NCBI GenBank assembly: GCA_029204225.1
Contig: CM055102.1
Span: 50,004,922-50,068,921, forward strand
Length of the DNA stretch: 64,000 nucleotides
Reading direction: 5' to 3'
From: Diphasiastrum complanatum
Taxonomy: Eukaryota; Streptophyta; Lycopodiopsida; Lycopodiales; Lycopodiaceae
Made by a program: the position numbers and the translations under genes. The notes below the pieces were generated by a model. It was not told the origin of the DNA. It did no database searches and saw only the letters and a program-made list of their open reading frames with translations. Position 1 is the stretch's first letter. Every line of letters starts with the position of its first letter. Positions 34,826 through 45,949 of this stretch are shown piece by piece.

Positions 34826-36053
34826 TGTAGCGCAGGCATCCCAAAGGGAGCCGGGAACCACGACTTAGCTTCCCAGCCTTCAACTCTTGCCATCCAAACC
34901 CACTTGACGTACAAGCAGCCAACTCGCCAACAACGATTAGACTTAACCAACTTGAAGTTTCGAAAACCAACATTGAGATCCAACCTGGCGCCATGCCAAA
35001 TCGGGGGTCCCGATGTGGGTGTCTTCCCTCCAAGCAAGCCGCCCGACATACATCAAACTTGACCAACTCGAAGCTTCGTTACAAATGAGTAACATCCATT
35101 CCAAGCAAGCGGTCTGACTTATATCAGACTTAACCAACTGAAAGCTTCGTCACGAGCGTTGGAAGCCAACCTGGCGCCACACCAGACTGGACAGCCATAA
35201 ACAGGTAACTTCCACCCAAGCAAGCCATCCAACTCATCCGACAGGTTAGAGCCCATTCCCCAAGAGCTTAACTCATTCACGTTCATGCAAGGAACACTCA
35301 GAACCACAAGCCACGACAGATATGGAAACAACCAGTTCCTGGACCAAATGGTCCCGACAGCATACCGCTGGCGTCACGGACCGAATGGTCCCGACGACAT
35401 ACCGCTGGTGTCCTGGGATACGACCCTCAGCTATGTGCCAACTTAAAAATTTGGAAGCGGCCTTACAACTAGCGCTTTTACCGAACATTGAAACTCAGAA
35501 GGTAATCAGAGTCAGTTTGAGAAAAATCCCACTTTATTGATAAATTTGAGAAGGTTACATTTCAAGTGTGTGACCGACCCTAGTCTTCGGGGCGCTAGCA
35601 TGCCAAGGCGAGAGCCATGACAACATTCCAGCAAGGGAGGCTGAGACTTGGTTGGAGCTCGCCCTGAGTCGCAACCCGCACTCCCCTATTGTATTGGTGT
35701 GATTTGGCACCCCCCTCATACCAAGCACTCTACCCAAGCTGGTAAAGCACGTTTTTCTATCTCTAGGATTTTCTCTTTCTAGAAAGTCATTTTCTCTCTC
35801 TAGATTTTATTGATCCCCAGGCTTCCTTTAATCATGCCTAGATTGTGTGAGGTGATTGCACATCGATCTGAGCTCTCTGGACTCCGCTAGAAACGATCAA
35901 AGATTTTCAGCCATAAAAACTTGGCGCCGGCTGGATTCTGGTCACAGTGGCGCCGAGAGCGGCGTCGGGAGCAGCAGGGGCGCTACTGGCACCGGGGACA
36001 TAGCTGGCGCCGATGGTGTCGGAAGTAAAGCTTGTAAAGGTAGCTTTACAACA
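34826..36053 (-). repeat. 3' LTR (left) of the non-coding LTR element
   Basis: Matches 38365-39577 over its length. It contains two 37-bp tandem units (35341-35377 and 35378-35414, each with GGACCRAATGGTCCCGAC) and a G+C-rich segment near 35925-36015 with several GGCGCCG motifs that is partly missing from the right copy. Confidence 0.88.
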
Positions 36054-38349
36054 TCCACCCCACCTTTATAAAATCTGATGTCCTCATCATATGTCAGATT
36101 AAAGTAAAGGTGTCTCCCAATTAAAATAACTATACATTTAAGCTACTTGGCACAATACTCAATTTACTGGCCACTTTTTATTAACGTTGAAGATGGCTCA
36201 CCACAAGTCGGAGGCTCAGCTCTTTGTACTGAAAGATTACATAACTTGAAAATATATCTTTGTTTGGGAAAAGCGTAGATTTGATATCGCTTTCGTAAAA
36301 TCCAAAAACCTTATTAACTGGTGACATAGGTCTTTCTTTGAAATGTTTGCCCCTGTCGCTTCTGACTTTCGACTTTGGAACTCCTTTGAGCTCCTGATTT
36401 GTCCTTAATACACTTTGTGTTGAGCTCCCTTGAGCTCCAGATTTGTTCAGTTCCGCACAGGTATCAAGGCTCCCTGAGCCAAAGGATTTATCGTTTGATT
36501 GACCACTTTATGGTCCACTCCGTGCCTTGTTGCTTCTGCACCTTGATTTCTCTCCTTGTCCCAGCCTGATCTTGATACTTTTCCATCTTGGCTCTTTAAG
36601 GTAGGCAAAGATTGAGTACTCCACAATGCACCTCTCACTTAGCTTGAAGTAGCTCTTTGAATCAGCCCAAATGTAACCATTGACCTTGTGGAAAGCCAAA
36701 GGGTCGCATTAGTTTGATCCGCATCTGAACTATCTCTTCGCGTTTGTTTGAAGCACCATGTTCGTCACGCAAAACTTGACTTTCACAATTCCATCACTGG
36801 TCAGTTGCCTCACAGTCAAAACAAGAAGTGTACATCAAGCTTGGCTTCAAGTAGTTCTCTTTGAATCAGACACATGCACCCAAAGTTTGCACTAGTCCGA
36901 TCTCAACGTAAACTGTCCCTTAGCGTCCGTTTGAAATACCAAGTCTTCCATGCAAGACGCAACTTTCACAGTTCCTTCATTGATCAGCTGCCTTACACGT
37001 AACACAAGCCAGCGTACTCATATGTTTCCTCATCATTGTTGGTCCAGAGAAAGCCTATAACAAACTTTCCTTTCCACAACAAAAACTTGTCAACTTATTA
37101 GGTCCAAAGTTCACCAGTCTCCTCGTGTGAGTATGGCAATGTCACCTTGAATTTGCCCCCGTTTTGATCAACTTTCATTCAAAATTTGCCCCAAGAGAGA
37201 GGTGTGTGTGATGGTTCCCCTCCACTTATAAAATCAGCTGATCAGACTTAGAGTAGAGTTTTTCGGACAAAAAGCCTTTCCAACACTTTGCTTCCCATCT
37301 GCTAGGATTATGGCTCGATCCAACTTGTTGCCAATCTCTGAAGAGGATCCTAGTCTTTCCCCTAAGAGGAAAAACCCAACTGATACTGGATATCACCCAT
37401 GCTCAGTGAGTTTCAATTTTGAAGGTGGCTGTCCCAAATTGAAGACCAACTACTCCATAGAAGATCTCCCCTGAAATTGCCAACTTTTGACTTCCTGCTT
37501 GCATTTGGTGGGCGTTGTCGCAAATGAAACTAACCCAAGAAACAGGCTAGCCATCCATCCTTTGCAAACATTGAGTCGTTTCGTTGCCGTTCACGTGCGA
37601 GTACTTGAGCTGCAAATCTGCCCCACAGATTCTGTAGTCCTTTTTGTTTGATGGTATCAGTCTTCAAAAGAAAAGGTTCCTTCTCGAGCCATCAACTCAT
37701 TGTATCACAAGCAATCATGCAAACCAGACAAAGCACAAGTACTAAGACTCACCACGAATACATACAAGTAAGAAACTCAGGCAAGTTTACTAACAAGTAA
37801 CAAAGACAAGGTCCCCCTTTGAGATGGTCCTGCCAACGGACCTTTGCCTGGCCGCACCCATACAAATCGACGATAGAATCAGCCCACATAGGACACCCCT
37901 CCAACTATCTGTGCTATCACCATTAAGCAGCACATTGCCTCAGTCATGCCCCACCACTTTTTGGTCGATAGCCCTTATAGCTAAACGATCGGCAGCTATC
38001 CCGCATCGGCAGCTAACCACCCGTGCTTTACACCTGAATTCAAGCAGCATCTCTGTATCAATGGTTAACCCGTACAGTTCGAATATGTCGCCCCACACCC
38101 CACAAGGCACAGACTGTGCTTACACCAACCTAATGGCAGTACACTGCCTCATCTGTCCTACATGTAGACAGTGCTAGGTCCGAACCGCGAGAACTGACCG
38201 TGCTTACACCTCAAGGGCAGCACCTTGACTCTGCCGACCACCCCGACCACCCGTGCTTACATTGTGGGCAGCACCTTGCACAACAGTTGTCTTGATGAAC
38301 CCCAAAATGTGGCCATTTTCATGAGATCCGCATAGCTGACCGGCCAGTC
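36054..38349 (-). other. Internal region of the non-coding LTR element
   Basis: No frame has a family signature. The longest, 37824-38177, looks random. A degenerate direct duplication of 185-200 bp is visible (about 36641-36830 and 36841-37015), each copy with AGCTTG(G)...AAGTAG...CTCTTTGAATCAG at its start and TCAGTTGCCT or TCAGCTGCCT near its end. Confidence 0.6.
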
Positions 38350-38362
38350 GGCTTTGATACCA
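38350..38362 (-). other. Primer-binding site, Met-tRNA type
   Basis: Minus-strand TGGTATCAAAGCC, two bases from the LTR end. It sets the minus orientation of the element. Confidence 0.8.
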
Positions 38363-38364
38363 CA

Positions 38365-39577
38365 TGTAGCGCAGGCATTCCAAAGGGAGCCGGGAACCAC
38401 AACTTAGCTTCCCAGCCTTCAACTCTTGCCATCCAAACCCACCTGACATACAAGCAACCAACTCGCCAACAACAATCAGACTTAACCAACTTGAAGTTCC
38501 AAAAACCAACATTGAGATCCAACCATGCCAGATCAAGGGTCCCGATGTGGGTGACTTCACTCCAAGCAAGCCGCCCGACATACATCAAACTTGACCAACT
38601 CGAAGCTTCGTTACAAACGAGTAACATCCATTCCAAGAAAGCGGTCTGACTTACATCAGACTTAACCAACTAAAAGTTTCGTCACGAGCGCTGGAAGCCA
38701 ACCTGGTGCCATGCCAGACTGGACAGCCATAAACAAGTAACTTCCACCCAAGCAAGCCATCCAACTCAGTCGATAGGTTAGAGCCCATTTCCCAAGAGCT
38801 TAACTCATTCACCTTCATGCAAGGAACACTCAGAACCACAAGCCACGACAGATATGGAAACAACCAGTTCTTGGACCAAATGGTCCCGACAGCATACCGC
38901 TGGCGTCACGGACCGAATGGTCCCGACGGCATACCGCTGGTGTCCTGGGATACGACCCTCAACTATGTGCCAACTTAAAAATTTGGAAGCGGCCTTATAA
39001 CTGGCGCTTTTATCAAACACTGAAACCCAGAAGGTAATCAGAGTCAGTTTGAGAAAAATCTCACTTGATTGATAAATCTGAGAAGGTTACATTTCAAGTG
39101 TGTGACCGACCCTAGTCTCCGGGGCGCTAGCATGCCAAGGCGAGAGCCATGACAACATTCCAGCAAGGGAGGCTGAGACTTGGTTGGAGCTCGCCCTGAG
39201 TCGCAACCCACACTCCCCTATAGTATTGCTGTGATTCGGCACCCCTCCTCATACCAAGCACTCTACCCAAGCTGGTAAAGCATGTTTTTCTCTCCCTAGG
39301 ATTTTCTCTTTCTAGAAAGTCATTTTCTTTCTCTAGATTTTATTGATCCCCAGGCTTCCTTTAATCATGCCTAGATCGTGTGAGGTGATTGCACATTGAT
39401 CTGAGCTCTCTGGACTCCGCTAGAAACGATCAAAGATTTTCAGCCATAGGAACTTGGCGTCGGCTGGATTCTGGTCACAATGGCGCCGTTGGCACCAGGA
39501 GCAGCAGTGGCGCTGCTGGCGCCGGGGACATAGCTATGTAAAGCTAAAGTAAAGCTTGTAATGGTAGCTTTACAATA
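38365..39577 (-). repeat. 5' LTR (right) of the non-coding LTR element
   Basis: Copy of 34826-36053 with scattered substitutions and a short deletion in the G+C-rich part near 39480-39540. The 37-bp tandem pair recurs at 38873-38946. Confidence 0.88.
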
Positions 39578-39582
39578 GCAAT

Positions 39583-41094
39583 ATTGAAGGAGTAGGGATT
39601 ATTCCCTTGAAGCTTGCATCTTCTAAAGATCTCTTTCTCAACAATGTTCTTTTTGTCCCAAAGCTTACAAAGAACATCTTAAGTGTTGGCCAACTTCTTG
39701 ATAGTGGCTTTGATGTCAATTTCAATATTGATAATTGTGTGATCAAGAAGGATGGTGAGATCCTTGCATATGGATCAAGATTTGAAGGCATCTTCAAATT
39801 GGATCCAAGTGAGAGTGCAAACTCTCTTGATGTTTCTTATATGTCCAATATTTCAAAGGAGGATGATCACACAAGATGCACATATCTTCTCTCCTCAAGT
39901 ATTATGGTGTATGATTATTCCTTATTATTCAAAGCATATGTTGAGAAGAAATTCTCATTGAAGATCAAAGCTTTGAGGAGTATTGGAGCTCTTGAAGGAA
40001 TAGCACCATATGAAGCTTTACTCAAGATGAAGCCTAAGGTTGATCACCTTAGTGAACTTGGTAGTGCTTGCTTTGCACATATTCCCTTGGAAACAAGAAG
40101 GAAGGATGATCCAAGCTCATGGATCATGATTGGATACTCATCCATCAAGGAGGCCTTTAGTGTCTTTACACTCTCTATTTCAAAAGTGATTGTGAATAGA
40201 GATGTCACATTGCATGAAGGTTCAATCTTGGAAGTGGCCGAGATCAATTCTTCTCAAGAGGCATCACAAGTTATCTTTTTTGAAGGTATTCAAGTTATGA
40301 TGGGGCCAATGTGTGAGGAGGAGTTTCTTCCTCATATGATTTCAAGAAGACCTTCAAGATGCATGGCCAAGTCTTTATGGCTCACCTTACATGGCAAAGA
40401 GGGGCATCTTTCATGTTGTATCTACTACAACACATTCATATATGCTTCTCTTCCTCTACTTGAAATGCTATCTTGCTTCATTGAATTTTTTGGATCTCAA
40501 AGTTCAAGAAAAGCTATACTAGTTTTGTATGATGCTTATGATATGGACATGTTTCTTGTCATTATTGACTTAGATGTGTTTCCAATATTTTTTGAAAGCA
40601 AGATATTGCATTGTCAAAAGTATGCTCTTGGTTCTAGTAAGAACAAGATTGAGCTTGGTACTCACTTTTTTGAAAATCATGTTTTCACATGTTTTGAGGC
40701 AAATTGTAAACTCCTCTTGAGATTAAGTGAAGCATCCAAAGTGGACACTTACATCCTTGAGAGAGTAACTAGCCTAAAAAATATCAAGATAGTCTTTGAT
40801 ATCAAGATTAGATCCATCATGGATATAGTTCATTGTATGTGGACTAGTCAAGCTAGAAAGCATAATCTTGATAATCATCATTGTTTCACATCTTATGATC
40901 TTGATCTCCATGATCCTTATGAGGCTTGGAAGCCTCAGATTTCTCTATTTATGGTGCATCCATCATGCAAGTGGAACTTTCAAAGCAAAGATCATCATCA
41001 AGCATGGAAGAAGCCCATGATCATAGTGGCATATTGGTGGAGCACTCTTCAAAGGCATTGGCAAGAGATCTCTCCAAAGACATGGATATGGTGA
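39583..41094 (+). CDS. Copia-derived open frame: protease end, core-less integrase, unknown C-terminal part
   Basis: About 500 codons without a stop. The first part (NIEGVGIIPLKLAS, VPKLTKNILSVGQLLDSGFD) is the Copia protease tail. Integrase is cut down: KKFSLKIKALRS is joined directly to ALEGIAPYEALLKMKPKVDH, so the segment with the second catalytic Asp and the Glu is gone. The integrase end (HIPLETRRKDDPSSWIMIGY) and a connector (SRRPSRCMAKSLWLTLHGKE) follow. From about 40440 to the stop, where RT should be, there are 220 residues with no YVDD or RNase H motif and no family that I recognise. The retained open frame is notable. Confidence 0.65.
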   Translation: MEGVGIIPLKLASSKDLFLNNVLFVPKLTKNILSVGQLLDSGFDVNFNIDNCVIKKDGEILAYGSRFEGIFKLDPSESANSLDVSYMSNISKEDDHTRCTYLLSSSIMVYDYSLLFKAYVEKKFSLKIKALRSIGALEGIAPYEALLKMKPKVDHLSELGSACFAHIPLETRRKDDPSSWIMIGYSSIKEAFSVFTLSISKVIVNRDVTLHEGSILEVAEINSSQEASQVIFFEGIQVMMGPMCEEEFLPHMISRRPSRCMAKSLWLTLHGKEGHLSCCIYYNTFIYASLPLLEMLSCFIEFFGSQSSRKAILVLYDAYDMDMFLVIIDLDVFPIFFESKILHCQKYALGSSKNKIELGTHFFENHVFTCFEANCKLLLRLSEASKVDTYILERVTSLKNIKIVFDIKIRSIMDIVHCMWTSQARKHNLDNHHCFTSYDLDLHDPYEAWKPQISLFMVHPSCKWNFQSKDHHQAWKKPMIIVAYWWSTLQRHWQEISPKTWIW

Positions 41095-41219
41095 GGGTGC
41101 TGCTATGATGGATCCCTTGGTGATCTTCACTTCTTATGCATACCAAAGGATCCACTCAAAAAGATTTACAAACTTCTCAAGTGATCTAGTACCTTTCCAA
41201 GCTATTTTTTGAGGATGAG
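41095..41219 (+). other. Short 3' untranslated region
   Basis: Ends with TTTTTTGAGGATGAG, a weak purine tract, directly before the 3' LTR. Confidence 0.5.
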
Positions 41220-42045
41220 TGTGAGAAATTGGCAAAAATCTAGCTTGGTATTTTTTATGATAGAAGTTTGTAAGTGAATCTCACATGTGTGGAGGATGTT
41301 CCCACGTGTGGAGAATTGTAAAGTAAATCAAAATGTTTGATATAGGGGTCTCATAGAATTTCATAGTCAAGCATTTAGGTGTAGGATGTTGATAGGGTCA
41401 AATTTGGCATAGATGGCAAATTATCCATTTCCACTTGTAATGCCACTATTGAGCCAAAATAGAGTAGGAGGCCAAACTTGTGCCAATTAGAGTGTAGACA
41501 AGTGTAATGCTTTTGTTTGATGAAGTTTAAGAGGTCCAATAGGATTTAGAGGTGGAACCATGTGTGGTCCAATAGGAATTTGAGGTGTGCTTGAATATAG
41601 TCCAATAGAATTTAGAGGTGCATGGATCAATGGTCCAATAGGATTAAGAGGTGGCAAAGTGTGATCCAATCATAGTTAAGCATAGTGGTAGCTCATGAAT
41701 CTACTAGTATCATTGTACTCCTTTTTTGGATCTAATTGATTTTGAGATTGAGTGGATTTCGAGTGTCATTGAATTTCTAGCTTTCTCTCTCTACCCAAGA
41801 GCTCATGATGGTTTTTCTCTCTCTACCCAAGGAGAGCAGCTTGTTTTTACTTGAAATACTTTTGGAACACTTCCCACATGTGTGAGTGAGAGTTGGAAGT
41901 GATTGAATGCATGTAGTAGTGTGTTTTTGCCATAGAATCAAAGATAGATCTTGAATCTCAATCTAGTCTTGATCTTGGTGCATCTACACACCTTAGGAGA
42001 TCACAAGTACATGTGGTGGACAATCCACACGTGTGAAATTCAACA
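41220..42045 (+). repeat. 3' LTR of the Copia derivative
   Basis: 826 bp, TGTGAGAAATTGGCAAAAAT start and ...CACGTGTGAAATTCAACA end. The solo LTR at 3846-4666 is its inverted copy and confirms both ends. It contains several short repeats of the form GGTCCAATAGGATTTAGAGG (about 41533-41645). Confidence 0.9.
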
Positions 42046-42315
42046 AAGAGTGACCCATCCAGATGTCCTCTGACAAGCATGACAATACTACATCGATATT
42101 CAGTCCCTTTTGCTTGATTTTGGGCTTTAAATAAAAAAGAGGAACTTAATCCAAAGCCCACCGTCTCTGCTGATAGGCAGAAGAAGAAAGAAACAAAGAA
42201 GAACTAGTTAACAGATTCTATAGGCTCTAAATCTGTAAACAATGCTTCAGCGAGTAATGTTTCAATCTGAATAAAGAATTCAAAACGTTGGCCATCGTGG
42301 ATCAAATTCTCTTAT
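42046..42315. other. No gene recognised
   Basis: Unique-looking sequence after the 3' LTR, without a supported feature. Confidence 0.35.
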
Positions 42316-42546
42316 ACCAGACCTACCATCGTCTGTCTACCATGTCATTCGTCAATATAGCGAGGTTGAAAAGATGGTTATGACAGATTTCCTGGGGAAT
42401 ATGCACCCGACGTTTGGCCCAATCCGCTCGCAATCCATAACGCGCAGTACATGGTGGTCGTGTTTCGTCTATGTAGTTACTGAAACCCACCGTAAGATCT
42501 GTGATGCCGAAGATGTGAAGGGCCAACAACTAGAGAAGGCTCCCTG
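42316..42546 (+). pseudogene. Unrecognised C-terminal coding segment
   Basis: The frame reads PSSVYHVIRQYSEVEKMVMT, FLGNMHPTFGPIRSQSI, TWWSCFVYVVTETHRKICDA and ends KGQQLEKAP-stop at 42544-42546. It has the composition of a real protein rather than of random sequence (balanced charged and aromatic residues, G+C richer than its surroundings). It has no ATG at its start, so it would be a last exon. I do not recognise the family. Confidence 0.35.
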
Positions 42547-43079
42547 AAGCATGTCTCCACACCTCATTAGAGTAGTTCCAAAATAAAAAAAAGACCCTTT
42601 GTAAAGATACTTTTATTTCTTTTCTCTAGTTTCGACCATCACCTGGCCCAATCAAAATGCACAAATTTGAATTCTATGTAACATAGCTCAAATAAACTGA
42701 GAAATAAAAATACATTATAGAAAACTTTGAAATTTGTGTCTAGGCAACATGGACTCATCCCATCGGTTTGCTCTTCTTGCTCGCCGACACGTGTTAATCT
42801 GCCCGACGTCAATACCTCAAGTTAAATTTACTTAACTATGCTGGTTAGTATAATGGAATTTGCTAACCATACTAGTTACAGTTATAGAAATATAGTATGC
42901 ACAGTTACTTAAAATATAGTATGCACAGTAACTGTGGCTACGGTGGCATTCACATTAGATTAAATGTGATACGAAAAATTAAAATGAAGTATCATATCAG
43001 AGAGATTTTTGGCGTCCAAGCTTTCAAAATAGCAATGGCAAGGAGACCAAAAATCTATAGTTGAGTCCGTGATTTTTTA
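42547..43079. other. No gene recognised
   Basis: A+T-rich. A short duplicated piece AAATATAGTATGCACAGT occurs near 42888 and 42912. I see nothing else. Confidence 0.35.
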
Positions 43080-44207
43080 CAATGAGAAAGATGAAGCTGA
43101 TAACTGGAAGCCAACAAAATATACGAAGAATTTGTGGTTGTTGTTGCATTTATCATCAAAGGGCAATTTTTGACATACAAATCTTATTGGAAAGCAAAAA
43201 TTTTAGATTTTAAGACTACTCCGGGAGGTCACTCGATATCAGAAGTTCTAGTACAACATGTACATATGCATTCAAAAATAAAAGTGCAAGATATCAATCC
43301 TCATAATCATCGGAAATGTAACTGTAAGTATATCAAAATGTATGCACTATACTACAATCATAGGTGTTTTTTTTTTATTGATGCTCTTCAAATTACGATT
43401 TAAATGCTTCAACCTTTTTCTTCTTTCAGATTTATATCCATCATGCATAAGTGAATGAGAGCCAGCACAATCACTTGCAGGAATATTGGACGTGATTCAC
43501 TCTGATGTTGGAAAGCTACAATACAGAGGAAGAAGTCCAAAGGAACTTGTAGATTGTGGTATATATTTTTATGAATATTTATGTATGCCACAAATGGATG
43601 GAGATTTTTGCAAGCTCAAAGCAATTCCATTGCCTAGTTTTTAGAGTGATGAGTGGCCTACTCTTGACAATATTGTTTCTGAATCTTTCAAATGCAAGCT
43701 ACTCATTGATGTTAGAAATGCTATGAAGGTAAGTACGGGCTTGAAAATTGTTCACCTAAGTTGGTTTATCTCATTGCATATATTTGTTGATTTTTTCTCA
43801 AGTGCTAGTGTTCGAAGACACCAAGTTTATTTGTTTACAAGGATTTATCAGATGAGACTTTGTCAAATCTTATGGATCAAGGTTGGCATAGTAAAACAAA
43901 TAGTGATATAGAATGAAGGATTAAAAAGTCGTCAATGATCTTTTGTTATCATGTCAAAAAACAAATGCTCAGTCTCACATTTAGCTATCAGAGATACAAA
44001 AAAATTGAAGGTACATGGCTACCACTGGATCAAGACTTTGAACTAAATGGTCACTCAAACCAAATGGAGATAACCATTATCTACAATGAAGAATATTTGA
44101 CTACGGTTGAGGTGGAAGAGCATTGGAAGCTTGATTTTATTAGAGCAGAGTCATGCTATTACAAACCAATCTACCAACATATTTTACATTTATCATCACC
44201 GGAAGAC
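43080..44207 (+). pseudogene. Decayed multi-exon gene, product not recognised
   Basis: Three protein-like blocks are joined by splice-like signals. Block 1 (about 43080-43323) contains NLWLLLHLSSKGQFLTYKSY and GGHSISEVLVQHVHMHSKIK and ends at AACT|GTAAGTA. An acceptor TTCTTTCAG (about 43422-43430) leads to block 2 with LAGILDVIHSDVGKLQYRGR and DCGIYFYEYLCMPQMDGDF, ending at ATGAAG|GTAAGT (43729). Block 3 (about 43810-44207) has DETLSNLMDQGWHSKTNSDI and GTWLPLDQDFELNGHSNQME and ends at CTT|GTAAGTAC. Each block has one or more in-frame stops. It converges on the H3/Ulp1-like gene. It may be part of the same mobile element, but I do not recognise the family. Confidence 0.45.
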
Positions 44208-44578
44208 TTGTAAGTACTCTATGTTTATTGCCATTTCAAAATAGTACAAAATAATTGAAAATGACATAATTTACAATTGCACACTCACTAATATTTGTCA
44301 TGTCACAGATGCGAAAAAGATAGGAGCTGATAACGTGCTGCAATGATTTACCTACAACAATCACCATTGTGGAAGAACAATAGCTTCAAATAAAGTTTAG
44401 TAAAAATCTGTGTATAGACTCTTTCATTCAATAAATGAAAGCCCAAGTTGGGCATCAGTACACGTATTTTGTGCTCCCAAATTCATAAAATATAGCAACA
44501 TTTGATATACCAATGTATATTTTTCTATCGGTTCTATACATGTGCAATCTATATCTATTATGTGCTATCTATATTTTT

Positions 44579-45390
44579 CTAATCTTTATATAATATAATA
44601 ACATCATCCTTAACACCATCATCAACAATGGAAGGCTGAAGCCTTGCCCTCGCCAGTATGCTTAGGATAATTTCTTGTCTAAATTTGTACACCTGGCTTG
44701 ATGTGTATTCAGGAAGTGTAAACTGCAAGATAGAACATTCATCTATTAGTAACGGCTAAAAAAATCAACAGAATGAAAAACTAATCACGAATCTAAAACC
44801 AAGAATAAACAGAATTACCTTTGAAATATCAACATCCTCCTGAAGGTTGAACCACTCAAAAAATAACTTTGCATTATATAAAGTGTACCACCCATAGCTG
44901 AATGAATCATTTTGCTGGGGTGACTGCAAAAAAATTCAGCACACAAAAAATGAATTAAGAAACATAATGAATTAGAATGAAACATATACATTAGAATACA
45001 GATTTCAAAATGTTGTTAAGAAAGACAGAATTTACCTCCAAATTGACGATCTGCCAGTCAACTGATTGGGAAACATCTGCTGGAATATATTTACTTAAAT
45101 ATGACAAGTACATATCTACATCCTTATGCGTATTGCTAGCCGAGTTCATCTTGGCACAAAATACTTTAACAGTATTGTCTATAGATCTTTTAATAGAGAT
45201 CAGGTTTAAACTCCAATGCTCACTACAAAATAAGATAGAGAGTCCATTAGCTGCAATTCTAAAAACTATTTCCATTTATAATGCCAATGATAAAGCTTTA
45301 AATAGCAAGAAGCATTTAACATATCTTACTTGGTATGATAAGGCACAAGCAGGTATTTTGTTGCTAGTGTGAATCCGCTAGTCAGACACT
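44579..45390 (-). pseudogene. Ulp1/C48-like peptidase domain, exons with catalytic residues lost
   Basis: Exon 45036-45222 starts with the His block EHWSLNLISI and ends VDWQIVNLE|GTAAAT. Exon 44819-44923 (exactly 35 codons) is SPQQNDSFSYGWYTLYNAKL and onward, bounded by TTTTTTTGCAG and GTAATT. The last exon, 44579-44722, begins FTLPEYTSSQVYKFRQEIIL after CTTGCAG and ends with a TAG. Ulp1-type enzymes cleave SUMO-like conjugates with a His-Asp-Cys triad and a Gln. Only His and Gln are visible here. Such domains also occur in plant MULE and CACTA-type transposons, which fits the repeat-rich surroundings. Confidence 0.6.
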
Positions 45391-45949
45391 ATGACAAAGT
45401 GTCGTTATTTTCCTTGAAGGCCTAAAGCAAAAAGTTACTTAGCACCAACAATTTATTGGATGAATCTCTTGCAATGTCATATTGCGAGAGTGTAATCCCA
45501 GACTCCAGCACATGATCACTGATAGAAGCTCGTCTATTTTTGAGATCCAAACAATCAATAACTCTATAGTTTATATTGAAGTCAAGCTCCTCTAATCTAA
45601 AACAAAATGGAACTCCAATTCTATCTACAACATCGGCTATGTCACTCTCAAATTTAAGATAATCATCCAAATCTATATATGTATAAAAATTTAAACAAGG
45701 AGGAGGAGGTGAATGAGCAGTATCTACATGAATAGTAGGATTATCCAAAATGGATGTAGCTATATTTACAATCGTATCTAGTGCAACAATATCTACATTA
45801 TCAATGGGGTTAGGTTGAGGAAAATCTGTGCTATTGGCCCTCCTAACTTTCTTTGGGGCTCTCTTGGGGGCTGGCTGCTTCCTAGGCCGCTTGGTAGGGA
45901 GGTTTGTCCTATCTAATGGATTAGGTCTGGGAGCTGCCGGCTGAGACAT

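Larger units (their letters stand above)
34826..39577 (-). mobile_element. Non-coding LTR element (LARD-like) with GCAAT target duplications
   Basis: Two LTRs, 34826-36053 (1228 bp) and 38365-39577 (1213 bp), flank 2.3 kb that encode nothing recognisable. GCAAT lies at 34821-34825 and 39578-39582. Orientation is minus: GGCTTTGATACCA at 38350-38362 is the complement of a Met-tRNA primer-binding site and sits two bases from the right LTR, and a purine tract (AGGTGGGGTGGA on the minus strand) borders the left LTR. The LTR reads TGTTGTAAAGCTACC...GCGCTACA, and the outer copy has TA instead of TG at its start. Autonomous relatives must supply the proteins. Confidence 0.88.
33883..42045 (+). mobile_element. 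Internally deleted Copia derivative with 3' LTR, split by a nested LTR element
   Basis: The plus-strand order is gag without N-terminus (33883-34344), zinc knuckle and protease start (34379-34825), the nested element 34826-39577, then protease end, a shortened integrase and an unknown C-terminal part (39583-41094), and the 3' LTR (41220-42045). RT and RNase H are missing. The reading frame is identical on both sides of the nested element (Asn codon AAT at 34823 and 39580). The 5' LTR is not present. Confidence 0.82.

Noticed and set aside
37824-38177. 117-codon frame in the non-coding LTR element
   Set aside because: No homology pattern, lies across the region leading to the primer-binding site, and has no partner in the neighbouring sequence.
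35000-39400. Paired Trp/Ser-rich frames at 34774-35488 and 38204-39020
   Set aside because: They recur only because they lie in the two LTRs of the nested element, antisense frames with no family match.
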